Shown here: piece by piece, positions 1 to 11,018 of the stretch
Position numbering within the stretch: the stretch's first letter is position 1
Layout of the letters: each line of letters opens with the position of its first letter
NCBI GenBank assembly: GCA_009763385.1
Contig: CM019831.1
Span: 18,998,080 to 19,062,079 of the forward strand
Source of the DNA: Coix lacryma-jobi var. lacryma-jobi
Taxonomy: Eukaryota; Streptophyta; Magnoliopsida; Poales; Poaceae
Direction of reading: 5' to 3'
Length of the DNA: 64,000 nucleotides
Notes under the pieces: model-generated
Database searches by the model: none
The model's input: the letters and a program-made list of their open reading frames with translations, nothing else
Told to the model about the DNA's origin: nothing
Made by a program: the position numbers and the translations under genes

Positions 1-473
1 CGGGACTAAAGGTCCCAACCTTTAGTCCTAGGTGCTCCCAACCGGGGTTAAAATGCTCCCACGATAAAAAATAAATGTGCCTCTGTGAATTTCGAACTCA
101 ACACCTCTCGCCTCGCGCACAACTCACCTACCAACTCAGCTACACAACCCGCGTGATATATTTCTGGACGTTTTCCTTTTGAATCCACTCATGAAGGACC
201 TTTAGTCTCGGTTGGTAAGGTCCTTTAGTCCTGGTTGGTGTTCCCAACTGGGACTAAAAGGTCACCCTTTAATCTCGGTTGGTATTACCAACTGGGACTA
301 GAGGTTGGAGGACCTTTAGTCCGGGTTGGTAATACCAACCGGGACTAAAGGTTGACCTTTAGTCTCGACAGATTTTACCAACCGGGACTAAAAGTCTTTA
401 GTCCCGGACGTAATTTTTTATCGAGACTAAAGCTCAGTTGATAGATCGTCCAAAGGCCTGTTCTCTAGTAGTG
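1..473. mobile_element. CACTA DNA transposon, terminal part (truncated by window start)
   Basis: The segment ends at 473 with ctctagtagtg, the inverted form of a CACTACTAGAG terminus. It is filled with direct and inverted copies of a subterminal motif around 'ccgggactaaagg' and 'cctttagtcccggttggt', spaced through about 190-420. Such arrays are typical of grass CACTA elements and bind the element's own transposase. No transposase coding is visible here. The other end lies before the window. The same family has a terminus at 54091. It also contains a tRNA-like stretch, listed separately. Confidence 0.8.
78..153 (-). other. tRNA-like sequence inside the CACTA element
   Basis: Read on the minus strand, an A-box-like tagctgagttggtag is followed exactly 30 bases later by a B-box-like gttcgaaattc. 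That is the spacing found in an ordinary elongator tRNA. The implied anticodon loop is weak: four of five stem pairs if wobble is allowed, C instead of the invariant U33, and GCG at the anticodon position. The acceptor stem does not pair convincingly. This looks like a decayed tRNA or tRNA-derived piece captured by the transposon, not a working tRNA gene. Confidence 0.5.
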
Positions 474-1955
474 ATCAAGGCAAGACTTGGCTTGATGGAC
501 CGGTTACGAAGGTGAAGGGCAAGTTCGAGGCTTTGAAGTCATTGGTACCGAGTGTCAGGAGGCTTGAGCAAAGACTTGGCGCCGAAGGACCGAAGCAATG
601 ATGAAGAGCAAGTGAGGTCAAGATCAATGGACCATGGAGGCCATGTGATGATATGAAGTGGATCATATCATTTGATCAAGGTTGGTGCATGTGTTGCATC
701 AACACCGAAGGAGATGAAATGAAATGCGCAAGACAAAGGTATATTTGTAGGGCATTTCATTTCGTCAGTCATAGATGAGTTAAGAAGTTGATGATCGAAT
801 TTAGGATAGATGGTCGTACTATCAATAGGAGCAAACTTGTTTCCATATCGGTCATCTAGTGTCACTTGAGCGATCCAACAGTGCGATGTTGCAAGGATCG
901 AGTGGTGTGGTGAGTGCAAGTGGGAAAATGATTGTGAAAATGCTAATGCACTTGCACATGATGGTGTTCACCTAGTGGTGTTGGTAGATTTGCAAAAGAG
1001 AAGAAGTTACGTTGCAAAGGAAGCGAAGACTAGTAGTGTGGAAAGATATAAAATCTGGTAGCAATCTAGAAGTGAATGAAGCTCAAATTTTTATGGCTAC
1101 TAGAAGACTTAGTGAGGCAAATCTTCATCAAATTTCATGGCAATTGGATCAATATATTGAGAGATATGATCAGTTCTTTGAAGAGGACATAATCTACCAG
1201 AAAAGTGACAATTATTGAATTGATTTAGAGTCACTTTGATTGAAAGGCTCTCAAGTTGGAATCATGTTTATAAGTGGTTAAGGGATCAAACTATGTTTGG
1301 TTTTGAGATACAAGCATGACAAAGATGAGGGCTTGCGGTGCGATCCTGAGGGCACGCACGGCCAGCCCGGTGGCTCGCACAGCTGGCCAGGGGCAGTTAG
1401 GCCATCTGACCATGGGGAGTGGCGGTTGGCCTAGGCTAGCGCGGCGGCCGATCAGGGGCACGACGACTGGCCTAGGCTGGAGCAGTGGGCAAACAGAGGG
1501 CTCGTGAGGCTGTCCAAGGGGCATGCGCTCGTGGCCACAGGCGGGGACACCTTGCGCCAGGGAGTGCGGCGGCCGGCCTGGGCGGGCGTGTTGGCCGGCT
1601 TGGGCTGGTGCGAGGGCCGGCTAGAGGGTTCGCGCGGCCGGCGTTGGGCGGCCTTGGGACCGGGCGGGCGTGGTTGCAGGCGGCGGGAGCACGAGCGAGT
1701 CACAATGGGGAAGAGACGGAGAAGAATAGAACAAACTATTTTTCTGCGTAATCAGTGGCATGGTGGCTAATTTTCTCAAAATCCACCAAACTTAGATTTA
1801 ATGGAGCACCTCTTGCGGTGCTTTGTCAATTTGGCGCAAGATCCACCTAATTTTTTATTCTCTCATTCCCCGCCTCCACTCCTGAGTAGAGATATCCACG
1901 TCGGGAGAACTTCCCCTACTGCTGTTCGGCATGCGGCTGCCAGGGATGCCGCTGT
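474..1955. other. unassigned sequence, no gene recognised
   Basis: About 1.5 kb between the CACTA end and the inverted repeat. Reading frames are short (at most 88 codons), overlap on both strands and match no family I recognise. 1320-1700 is GC-rich with repeated ggcc/cggcc words, resembling LTR or untranslated retrotransposon sequence, but I could not find a partner LTR or a primer site. I see no promoter, RNA gene or clear repeat boundary. Confidence 0.4.
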
Positions 1956-2413
1956 CAGGCCCGTCTTATAGGGGGCGGCCCGAGCGACGGGTAGGGGCCC
2001 ATGAATATACCATGTACGGAGTATACTGTATAGTCTGTATAGTAGATGTATCCAAGGATCAACCCAGCCGGCAAGAGATCGCTTCTAGGCGCTTCATATT
2101 CGCTCGCGGCTCGCACCGTGCGGTGACAGCGGCGAACGCCGAACTGGCGCCGCACAGCCGCAGAGTCACGAAGCCACGGATGATGGTACGTCTGTACGCG
2201 GTACGCCCTTTCTCGTGTTCATTTGCATCCTCCTCCTCTAGTATTGTTAATTTGTAATTGCTCATGACGTCCGTTCGGCGTTCGCCGCCGTCATCGCGCG
2301 GTGCGAGCCGCGAGCGAATACGAAGCGCCGAGAAGCGATCTGTTGCCGGCTACTATACAGACTGTACAGTATACATGGTATATTCATGGGCCCCTGCCGG
2401 TCGCACAGCACGA

Positions 2414-2444
<31 letters not shown>

Positions 2445-2460
2445 ACCCAAGACGGGCCTG
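1956..2460. repeat. large imperfect inverted repeat (fold-back)
   Basis: Left arm about 1956-2142 and right arm about 2263-2460 are inverted copies around a loop of about 120 bases. The arms share caggcccgtctt at the outer ends, ggggcccatgaatatacc further in, and a long inner stretch around the word gctcgcggctcgcacc. The left arm has two small extra blocks, near 2018 and near 2050. No target duplication or transposase is visible. It could be a fold-back transposon, an inverted duplication of an LTR end, or a source of hairpin RNA. Confidence 0.75.
2414..2442. repeat. 29-base C homopolymer
   Basis: An uninterrupted run of 29 C residues lies within the right arm of the inverted repeat. The matching place in the left arm has only a short G run (tagggggcgg near 1980), so the tract has grown in one arm only. 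Length is unreliable because long homopolymers are prone to sequencing and assembly error. Confidence 0.9.
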
Positions 2461-3010
2461 CTGATGGATGAGGAAGGAACAGTGTATGTAGCTCGATCTG
2501 ATTCTGGCACCCATGCATAGCTCGACTGCAATACCTGCTTGCTTCAATGCACAGTGAACAGAGATGTGCGTCCCGTGTTTTCTGTTAGGTTCTATGGAGT
2601 TAATGATTATTATCCATACTACCTATTGCCTAAGCATGGCAGCATGCTGCTTGTTCTAATTATGAACACGTCACTCTATTTTTCACTCAATTACATAGCA
2701 TCTCGAAGTGCCTTGCGAACCGATATTGCTATACATTTGCGTCCTCTGTTTTCCGTTAGGCTGCTTGGAGTTAATAATTGTCACATACACTAACTATATT
2801 CACTATGACAGCTGATCGTAAGCGCATATAAATATTCATTTTACGAGGAACGACAGCTAAGATCTGGATCATATGTTTCTTCATCTTAATTCCATAAACT
2901 TAATTTGTGATGTGATATAAGGAAGATAATAACATTGGTTTTGAAGACTTGTTCACTAATCCTCATGGGGATGGGGTTAATCCCTCGTTTACCTCCAAGC
3001 TCATGGAAAT
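2461..3010. other. unassigned AT-rich sequence
   Basis: No gene or named element is recognised. A short diverged direct repeat is visible around 2570-2615 and 2740-2785: the words ttttctgttaggtt and ttttccgttaggct are each followed by ggagttaat. The right end (3006-3010, gaaat) is the probable target site of the element that starts at 3011. Confidence 0.35.
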
Positions 3011-3483
3011 TGTCATACGCCTAATGGCACCTAATGGGCTAGACGGGCTAGCAGGGCGTCTATTGGGCCCGTGGACCGGCGCCCTAGCAGCCGCCGCTCG
3101 CGCCGGCGTGAACAGTACCCACGGTACTGTAGCACCGCGGGTACTGTTCACCCGCGCCGCCAGTATCGTCTCGCCACGGAAGGATTTAATTAGAAATATA
3201 ATAGGATAGAGGTAGAATAAGGAAATAGATAGAATTACTTAAGATGCAAGTCTTCTCTGGACTATAAATATAGAGGCATTGTACCCTTTGAGATTAATAA
3301 GAAAAAGGCCGAAAGGCTTATTCTAGTTCTCCAGCCCCCAAACCCTAGCCGCCGCCCCTTCCCCTTCCCTCTCACGCGCGCAGCAGCAGCACAGCAGGCC
3401 GCCGCCGCCCCTTTCCTACCGCACGGCTGCCCTAGGGCTAGCCCTAGCCGCCGGTACCCGCCCTCCCCGCCTTGCGCCTTACA
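3011..3483 (+). repeat. 5' LTR of the non-autonomous Ty3 element
   Basis: 473 bases, TG...CA. It contains a TATA-like actataaata at 3261-3270 and a GC-rich stem around gtactgtagcaccgcgggtac near 3120-3150. The 3' part is rich in CCCTAGCCGCCGCCCC words. It is nearly identical to the right LTR apart from scattered substitutions and small indels, suggesting a fairly recent insertion. Confidence 0.85.
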
Positions 3484-3485
3484 TC

Positions 3486-3492
3486 TGGTATC
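3486..3492 (+). other. primer binding site (initiator Met tRNA type, partial)
   Basis: TGGTATC follows the 5' LTR after a 2-base gap. This is the start of the usual plant initiator-methionine primer site. The following bases (gtgagacc) deviate from the full consensus. Confidence 0.65.
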
Positions 3493-3509
3493 GTGAGACC
3501 AATCGATCC

Positions 3510-5717
3510 ATGGCTGCCACCACCTCCACCATCGCGGAACTGCTGAAGAACTTCGCCGAAGGAATCAACAAACACTTCGACAAGCTCGATCTACAGATAT
3601 CCCAAGTGGACAAGCGCCTCAGCAACATCGAACAAGCACGTGGGATACGCAACGCCGCCAACATCTCCGTCATCCACAACAGATTGGATCGGGAAGCGGC
3701 CATCAACGACCTCGAGGCGGAGACCAAAAGCGTCATGATCAATGCCGCCAAGACCTACCTCAACGAGAAGTTGAAGGAACCGCAGACTTCTGCTACAACG
3801 GAGATCATCACGGCTGTCTCCATCAGCCTGAACACTTTGGACAGCAAGGGCGTACCTCCATGACAGCAGCCAACAGCACCTCCGTCGCAGGCGCCCAGCC
3901 CGGCGACCCGCTCTTCATCGCCACCGCTGCCCCAAATCGATCTATCGGCTTCCCCAGCATCAACGCTCCGACGGTCATCGCCTAATACGCTGATCGTAAA
4001 CAAGGAGGATGTCGACGAGCGTGCTTTCCAGCAGCACCCCAAGCACAAGAAGGATTTGTTCCCTCTTAGGGCACAGCGGACGCCTCCACCGCCAAAAGCA
4101 CAGGCGCCCACCACTCCTCGTGACGACATTAGGACTCGTCTGACAACACCAACATTCGACGGCTCGTCAGATCCATCGCTATGGCTAGGACAGCTCGAGC
4201 TTCTCTTCAGGCTCCAACACATGGAGGAACTACAACAAATCAAGTACGCAGCCTTCCACCTCATAGGAGATGCACAACGCTGGTACATCCGGCTGTCACA
4301 GGACATCCCAATACACAATTGGGAATTCTTCAAACACCTTCTGATTCACGAGTTCGGGCCGAGCGACGACATCGATAATAGCTACCTGATTCCTCCCCGA
4401 CACGACGACCTCCTGAACGACTACACCAACGCCCTCATCTCGTACACACTACAATATGACATCATCAGCGACCTCAGGCAAGTCGACTTCTTTGTTGCAG
4501 ACCTGCGTGAACCACTACAGACGGCTGTCAAGCGTCGTCGACCGCACGATCTAGAGATGGCCATACAACTGGCCAGAGCTCTGGACGAACAGGCGACACC
4601 CGACGACATCATCGTCAACACCGTCTTGATAGCAAAGCAGGTGCCTACACCGATGACAACAACAACGGCTCCAACCCCGTCATCACCAACGACGACACCA
4701 CCAACTTCACCGGACACCGGCACCACAGGCATACTCGCACCAAGCAGCAAGGGTACAACGATACCGACGCCATCAACTCCAACAGTACCAACTCTGCCAT
4801 CACCAGCGTTACCAAGGGCTGACCTCACCAACATCTCCTCGACAACTGCTTCTGCACCGAGAACAAGGAGTACGACGACAACAACACTGGCACCAACACC
4901 ACAAACCAAGGCGCCACCATCCTCGCCCAACGCCGGCATCTCCAGTCTTCTAGCAGCAGCCGCCCCCACGTCGAGCACGAGAGCCACGGCGACTCCGGCA
5001 TCAACCACTCCTGCAGCACTGGCTAAGTCCCCTTCAACCCCCTCAGCAACAGGAAAAGTTGTGATCCCTTCCGACAACAAAGCCAACATCAACCAGGAAG
5101 AGCAACCGACAAGCACAGAGCAAGCAACGCCAACACCTCTTGATGCATTGGACAACGACATCCTCTCTGAGCTTCGCCTAGCAGCAACAAATAAGCGAGA
5201 ACTCCAAATCATCTCTGCAACCATAGCACTCAAAGCAGCAGCTCCAGCTTGGTCCTTGCAGCATGGTGTGATCCTTTACAACGACCGCTACTACGTGCCA
5301 ACAACATCACCATTGCTCCGGAACTTGATAACGACACCAGGTATGTTAGCAACACGTTTACTTGCAGTTGGCTTTCACACAGCATCATCAACATCATCGA
5401 CACAAGCTTTCCCCTTTAGCGTCCTCTTTCTGGAAAAACAGCCTCGGCAGATACTACCGGCAGCAACCATCATCTTCTTCGACAACAACGGTCAACAGTT
5501 CCTTTGTGCTGACAACATCGACATCCACAGAAATCCAGCCAATGGCAGCCCAATCATCTCGCCTGCAGACTATGAGACGGGGAACCTCCTCTTTGGCACA
5601 CTGGAACATTTCACAACAAATCCCGCAACATTCACAACTACAACACTCTCGAGGCATATTCCGGGACAAATTGGTGCAGGTCAAGTGTTCTCATATCAAC
5701 AGCCGGAACTAGATTGA
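3510..5717 (+). pseudogene. gag: gag-like polyprotein with one in-frame stop
   Basis: Starting at the ATG at 3510, the frame runs for 735 codons to a stop ending at 5717. It is broken only by TGA at 3861-3863; codons after it remain open in the same frame. Residues 1-90 look helical (FAEGINKHFDKLDLQISQV). A Retrotrans_gag-like domain follows (around TFDGSSDPSLWLGQLELLF and AQRWYIRLSQ), then a long Thr/Pro/Ser/Ala-rich linker. The last 190 residues include WSLQHGVILYNDRYYVPTTSP, like the segment just before the integrase HHCC finger, after which homology ends in Thr/Ser-rich sequence. Capsid function is inferred from family likeness. The single stop could be a mutation or be read through. Confidence 0.75.
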
Positions 5718-6019
5718 AGAACATTCCACTTTTCTGCAATCATACCAGGACCTATGCTCAAAGAAGCACGGAACAACTACACCAACTCGTCAGCAGCCAC
5801 AAAATACAGCTACCACCTCTCCGGATATTTCGGCTCCCTCACTTATGGCTTCTTATTCATGGACCACGACGTCAACTCTGAACAATCCAATGACAGACTG
5901 GGTCACATACTCCTCCAAATCACATACTTAGTACCAAGCACCAGATTACCGAGTCATGGAGAAAGGAGTTGGGCAGTATACCAGCGCGTGGACGCGCTTC
6001 TCGGCGAAGGGGGGAGAGA
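5718..6019 (+). other. 3' untranslated region of the non-autonomous element with polypurine tract
   Basis: No coding sequence is recognised. The last 15 bases before the right LTR (about 6005-6019) are purine-rich and serve as the expected plus-strand priming tract. Confidence 0.6.
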
Positions 6020-6504
6020 TGTCATACGTCTAATGACACCTAATGGGCTAGACGGGCCAGCAGGGCGTCTATTGGGCCCGTGGACCGGCGCCCTAGCAGC
6101 CGCCGCCCGCGCCGGCGTGAACAGTACCCGCGGGTACTGTAGCACCGCGGGTACTGTTCACCCGCGCCGCCAGTATCGTCTCGCCATGGAAGGATTTAAT
6201 TAGAAATATAATAGGATAGAGGTAGAATAAGGAAATAGATAGAATTACTTAAGATGCAAGTCTTCTCTGGACTATAAATATAGAGGCATTGTACCCCTTT
6301 GAGATTAATAAGAAAAAGGCTGAAAGGCTTATTCTAGATCTCCAGCTCTCCAGCCCCCAAACCCTAGCCGCCGCCCCTTCCCCTTCCCTCTCACGCGCGC
6401 GCAGCAGCAGCACAGCAGGCCGCCGCCGCCCCTTACCTGCCGCACGGCTGCCCTAGGGCTAGCCCTAGCCGCCGGTACCCGCCCTCCCCGCCTTGCGCGT
6501 TACA
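6020..6504 (+). repeat. 3' LTR of the non-autonomous Ty3 element
   Basis: 485 bases matching 3011-3483, with the same TG...CA ends and TATA-like actataaata at 6271-6280. Small insertions relative to the left copy (for example an extra ctccag near 6345) account for the length difference. Confidence 0.85.
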
Positions 6505-6789
6505 GAAAAGATATTGAATATTTCTGTTCGCAGTTCGCACAGAAGCAGCGTCCCTCATCTGCCCGGCCGACCTGGACACGCCGACCGTGCTGCCTCCGAT
6601 TGTTCCAGATGTCAGACCCCACTGACACCCAGTGTCAGCACCCGGTGGATCACCGGAGTAGGCAAGGAAGAACCGGAGAAGGGGAATACGGCGGAAGCTC
6701 TATATTCTATTTAAAACTTAAACATATACAAGGTTCAGAAAATTCCTGGCTTCTCCTTGCTCACCCTCTCTTCTTATCCCTTCCACAAG
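6505..6789 (-). other. 3' untranslated/LTR remnant of a chromovirus
   Basis: Read on the minus strand this follows the chromovirus pol stop at 6790. It includes LTR-like sequence (attttctgaaccttgtatatg near 6730, tactccggtgatccaccgg near 6645). No second LTR is visible, so the boundary is uncertain; the left end is cut by the element ending at 6504. Confidence 0.45.
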
Positions 6790-7174
6790 CTAGCCAGACA
6801 CGGAACCCCGCTTACAGACCCATTGTGGGCCGAACACACGCACACTCTTGGACCAGGCCCTATAACTCCTCTTGGGCCTCCCTGCTGTGTCTTGTGTCCT
6901 CTGATGGGGAACCCTAGTGGGCGGTGCTAACATCTCTTCCTTAAAACTCCTCCTGGGCCTCCCTGCTGTATCATGTGTCCTCTGATGGGGAACCCGGTGG
7001 GCGGTGATGACATCCCCTCCTTGGATGCCGGCTTGTCCCCAAGCCAGCGCACCGGGGAAGCGCTGACGGAGGGCCTCTGCGTCTTCCCGAGTCGCCAGAT
7101 CCGGACTGAGGCCAGACCACTTGACGAGTACCTGAGGAATGGAACCTGCATGGTGAGGACGAAGCCGACGTTGT
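6790..7174 (-). pseudogene. pol: Ty3 chromovirus pol C-terminus (chromodomain end), outer fragment
   Basis: On the minus strand, a frame from the Copia junction to the stop at 6790-6792 reads through IPQVLVKWSGLSPDLAT and REDAEALRQRFPG, the typical end of a chromodomain in plant Ty3 integrases, and ends near SVRVFGPQWV. Within it, about 77 bases are tandemly repeated in frame (6863-6943 and 6944-7019). The N-terminal continuation lies 40 kb away at 47752-48135; the two parts were one frame before Copia inserted. This frame overlaps other minus-strand frames that carry no homology. Confidence 0.75.
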
Positions 7175-8202
7175 TGTTAAAAGAATAGACAATTTCTAAA
7201 TTAAAACCAGAATATAAATCATGATAAATTGATGATCTAGATATCTCAGATTGTATTGTTTACTAGCATAAGTAAACAGACATAACATGATCTCAAGCAT
7301 GACAATCAGTATAAGCATAGCTCGTACACCAGATAGATTAAATAGCAAGAACAAAGACATAAGATCTGATATAAACATGGACATTAGATCACGAGCGGTG
7401 TACCTTTCTGTTGCTGGAGAAGACGGTGGTGGAGTCGGTGCTGGCTGATCGTCGATGAGCGGTGGAGGAAGAGCTCGGAGCAGTTGACGACGAATACGTC
7501 TCGCCGTAGCACCGCCTAACTTGGACGGTAGACGACCTGTTGTTGAAGATGAGAGCAGTCGCGCGACGAGCGCTTCCCAAAAACCTTATTTGCCTTATCC
7601 CGGTGCAGGATCGCAAAGACAAGGGTTCCGGAGACCTGCTCGCCCGGCCACTGGTGCACGCAAGCGAACGAACTGGAAAAGACTAGACGACAGCGCAAAA
7701 GCGAGATGAGGCAAAACCCTAGCTCAAGAGGTGTTGAGATTCGTTTTGGCGTGGCCGATAGGTTGCTTATATAGTCCTGTTGAACTGACCTCGTATTGCG
7801 ATCACGATCTAAATCGGTTTAGGACTCTGCAACTTGAAGGCCAAGAAACCAAAAACTAAAACTGCAAAAGGAGACTGCGCTCCCGCAAGGTGAGGAGCCA
7901 GATTTCGGCGGACCATTCACGCAGGTGCCGCGCACCCGTGCCAGTCGCAACGCAACGCCACGCCACGCCCGGCCCGGTGAGGCGAGGCGAGCGCACGCTT
8001 GTTGGCTTCTCTTTCTCCTCCTCACAGTAGTCTTGAGGATGTGGAGAGGACTTCCATATTTAAGAAAGTCCTCCTCCTCTTCCACTAGCAAGGTGGAACT
8101 AAAGAGTTCCACTTCCCCTCTTTGCACACATGAATGGGCCTTTGATATTTATTATGAATCTCAGAATTTATTAATGGGCCAAGCCCATGTATAATTCTAA
8201 CA
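7175..8202 (-). repeat. Copia 3' LTR
   Basis: 1028 bases; on the minus strand it begins TGTTAGAATT and ends TTTTAACA. A TATA box (ctatataagc on the minus strand, 7765-7774) lies in mid-LTR. A minus-strand purine tract (tggtggggga) borders it at 8203-8214. Compared with the 5' copy it retains about 70 bases near 8010-8080 that the other lacks. Confidence 0.9.
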
Positions 8203-8763
8203 ATCCCCCACCAGATCTCAAATGCCCATTTAGAGATTTGCATGTTCCCGCTACTGTTTGATATACTAGTGTTTAACAGAGACTGTTAAGTTGAACTTTC
8301 GCCTATAACCTTAAGTTACACTTATTCACAACTTGAACAATGGACTATGCCTTGAATTGCAGGTTTTGTGTGAAACAAGTTTTACTCAAAGTCAAACTAG
8401 TACCTGGCTGCCACTAGCCTTTCTCCATGGGTGGAGCATATACGTCATACTCCATGGTCTCTTCATGAGCTTACTAGAGATCACCCTAATCTCATAGACC
8501 GCGATGTTTTACAGTCATGGCTCATATAGGTATGTTCTTTCAAGAATACTCTGTAGGACAACATCTTTGCTTATTAAAGCCAATAGAACATATCAAGGCA
8601 TTTGCCAACCTTCCATAGAGTGCCTCATAGCAATGAGAGTATTGCATCTTCACATAAAGAGGGTTTAGAGGTTACTCTCCTCAGTTTACCAATAGCTTGT
8701 TCTTCCCAGATCCTTAGTCATGGGATCTCTGATCAAAAAGGTTGGGTTACTACTACTATAAAC
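8203..8763 (-). other. Copia 3' untranslated region
   Basis: Between the pol stop and the 3' LTR on the minus strand. No coding sequence seen. It ends with the polypurine tract next to the LTR. Confidence 0.6.
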
Positions 8764-11018
8764 TCATATGGATCTCATACCCATCTCCCTTGATGCGATT
8801 TCTATCACATTCCATGATAACCCTTTTGTAAAGGGATCTGCCAGGTTTTTTCTGTTTTTACATAAGTCACAACTATTACTCCAGAGTTTCTCAACTTCCT
8901 GAAAGACTTCAAACGTCTTTTAACGTGTCTTGTTGACTTTGCATTATCCCTAGCACTGTTCACTTTAGTGATCACTGTTTGATTATCACAGTTTGATTAT
9001 CACAGTTCATAAGGATAGCCGATATTGGTTTTTCAACCACCGGTAAGTCAGACAAGAGCTCACACAGCCACTCTGCCTCTACAGCAGAAGCTGTATCCCA
9101 AGCAGCAAGTTCTGCTTCCATTGTTGTTTTAGTCCAAATAGTCTGTATACATGACCTCCATGACACGACACCACCTGCAAGGGTAAAAACATACCCACTA
9201 GTGGCGTAGATCTGATCAATATCAGAAATCCAGTTTGCATCACTATATCCCTCTAGCACAGTTGGGTGCCCAGAATAGTGAATTCCAAAACTCAGTGTAC
9301 CTTTGAGATAACGCAAAACTCTTTCAAGTGCATGCCAATGATTATCACCCGGGTTGGACATGTACCTACTCAACTTGCTCACAACAAATGAGATATCTGG
9401 TCTGGTTGCGCTCGCTTGATACATGAGTGAACCAATAATCTGAGAGTATCTCAGTTGGTCTCTAGCAATCTTTCTGTTCTTTCTTAAAGTCACACTGGGA
9501 TCATAAGGTGTTGGAGAAGGTTTGATATCCATAAAGCCAAAGCGACTCAAAATCTTCTCAACATAGTGAGATTGCAATAAAGTAATCCCACTCTCATCCT
9601 TAATCAACTTAATGTTCATAATAACATTAGCTTCACCCAGATCTTTTATATCAAAGCTCTTTGACATGAAAGACTTGACCTCATTAATAGCATCAATATT
9701 TGTTCCAAAAATAAGAATATCTTCAACATATGAACATAATATAATAGATCGACCCCCACCATGTCGATAATACACACACCTATCAGCTTCATTAACAGCA
9801 AAGCCTGCACTAACTAAAGTAGTGTCAAACTTCGCATGCCATTGTTTAGGTGCTTGTTTCAAGCCATACAAAGATTTCAATAACTTACACACATTTTGCT
9901 CTTCACCTTTTACTACAAACCCATCAGGCTGATCCATATATATCTCCTCATCCAGCTCTCCATTAAGAAAAGTTGTCTTCACATCCATTTGATGAATGAG
10001 AAACCAGATGAGGTAGCTAGGGAAAGTAATACTCAAATAGTGGTTAATCTAGCAACAGGTGAATAAGTATCAAAGAAATACTTGCCTTCTTTTTGGGTAT
10101 AACCCTTAGCCACAAGCCGAGTCTTGTACTTGTCAATAGTACCATCGGGTCTAAGCTTCTTCTTGAACACCCACTTACACCCCCAGGTTTACAACCAAAG
10201 GACAACTCAGATAACTCCCAGGTTCCATTAGAAAGAATCGAGTCCATCTCACTACGAACAACTTCTTTCCAATCATCTGCATCTCGAGATGCATATGCTT
10301 CTGTAATAGAAGTGGGAGTATCATCCATAAGGTACACAAAGAAATCATCACCAAAGGATTTTGCAATCCTTCGTCTCTTGTTCCTCATAGATATTTCATT
10401 GTCATCCTTCTCAAGAACTTCATTAAGTGGTTGTTCAAATGACTTAAGCGGAGCCTCAATAGGTGTAGTAAAATCAGGAGTTAATTCAGAGGAAAACTTA
10501 GCATTGCTATGCATATCTTTCATAGGAAAAATGTTCTCAAAAAATGTAGCATCACGAGATTCAAAGATCGTATCTACATGCATATTAGGAACAACAGATT
10601 TTACTACTAAAAATCTATAGGCAATGCTATGATGTGCATATCCTAGAAAGATGTAATCCACAGTCTTTGGCCCAAGCATACGCTTCTTAGAAATTGGAAC
10701 ATTGACTTTCGCCAAACATCCCCACGTGCGTAAGTATGTAAGCGATGGTTTCCTTCCAACCCAATACTCATACGGTGTTGTCTCTTTATTTCTGTTTGGA
10801 ACTCTATTCAGGACATGACTCGTAGTCAATAAAGCTTTCCCCCACCATGCCTTAGATAGACCAGCAGTATCTAACATGGCGTTCACCAAGTCAGTCAACG
10901 TGCGGTTTTTCCTCTCGACAATCCCATTTGATTCGGGAGAATAGAGAGCTGTCCTCTCATGAATAATACCATATTCCGCACAGAATTCGTCAAAAAGTAT
11001 AGGAAAATACTCACCACC
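8764..11018 (-). pseudogene. pol: Copia pol, second part: integrase C-terminal half, reverse transcriptase, RNase H
   Basis: Minus strand. The integrase part ends the DDE domain with ESNGIVERKNRTL and includes the GAG-to-RT linker (about 11018-10190). Reverse transcriptase follows (MDVKTTFLNGELDEEIYM, KSLYGLKQAPKQWH) in a separate frame from about 9990. Its catalytic YVDD box reads YVED at about 9730, a loss of the first catalytic Asp. RNase H follows (TTMEAELAAWDTASAVEAEW). A 14-base tandem duplication at 8977-9004 shifts the frame near the end; in the shifted frame the homology runs on to a stop at 8764-8766. A frameshift lies near 10190. The N-terminal half of pol is at 21159 and beyond. 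Confidence 0.85.

Larger units (their letters stand above)
3011..6504 (+). mobile_element. non-autonomous Ty3/Gypsy-type LTR retrotransposon
   Basis: Two LTRs (3011-3483 and 6020-6504), each starting TGTCATACG and ending TTACA, enclose 2.5 kb. A primer site TGGTATC follows the left LTR and a purine tract (gaaggggggagaga) precedes the right LTR, so the element reads on the plus strand. Flanking 5-mers are gaaat and gaaaa, a target duplication with one mismatch. The interior codes only for a gag-like protein whose end resembles the stretch just before the integrase zinc finger. Protease, reverse transcriptase, RNase H and the integrase core are absent, so it must depend on an autonomous relative. 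Confidence 0.85.

Noticed and set aside
78..153. Functional tRNA gene
   Set aside because: Box spacing is right, but the acceptor stem does not pair and U33 is absent; kept only as tRNA-like.
1291..1770. GC-rich frames on both strands
   Set aside because: Mutually overlapping low-complexity Gly/Ala/Arg/Pro translations without any domain.
4421..5233. 270-codon minus-strand frame
   Set aside because: Shadow of the Thr/Pro-rich gag linker on the plus strand; Val/Gly-rich with no homology.
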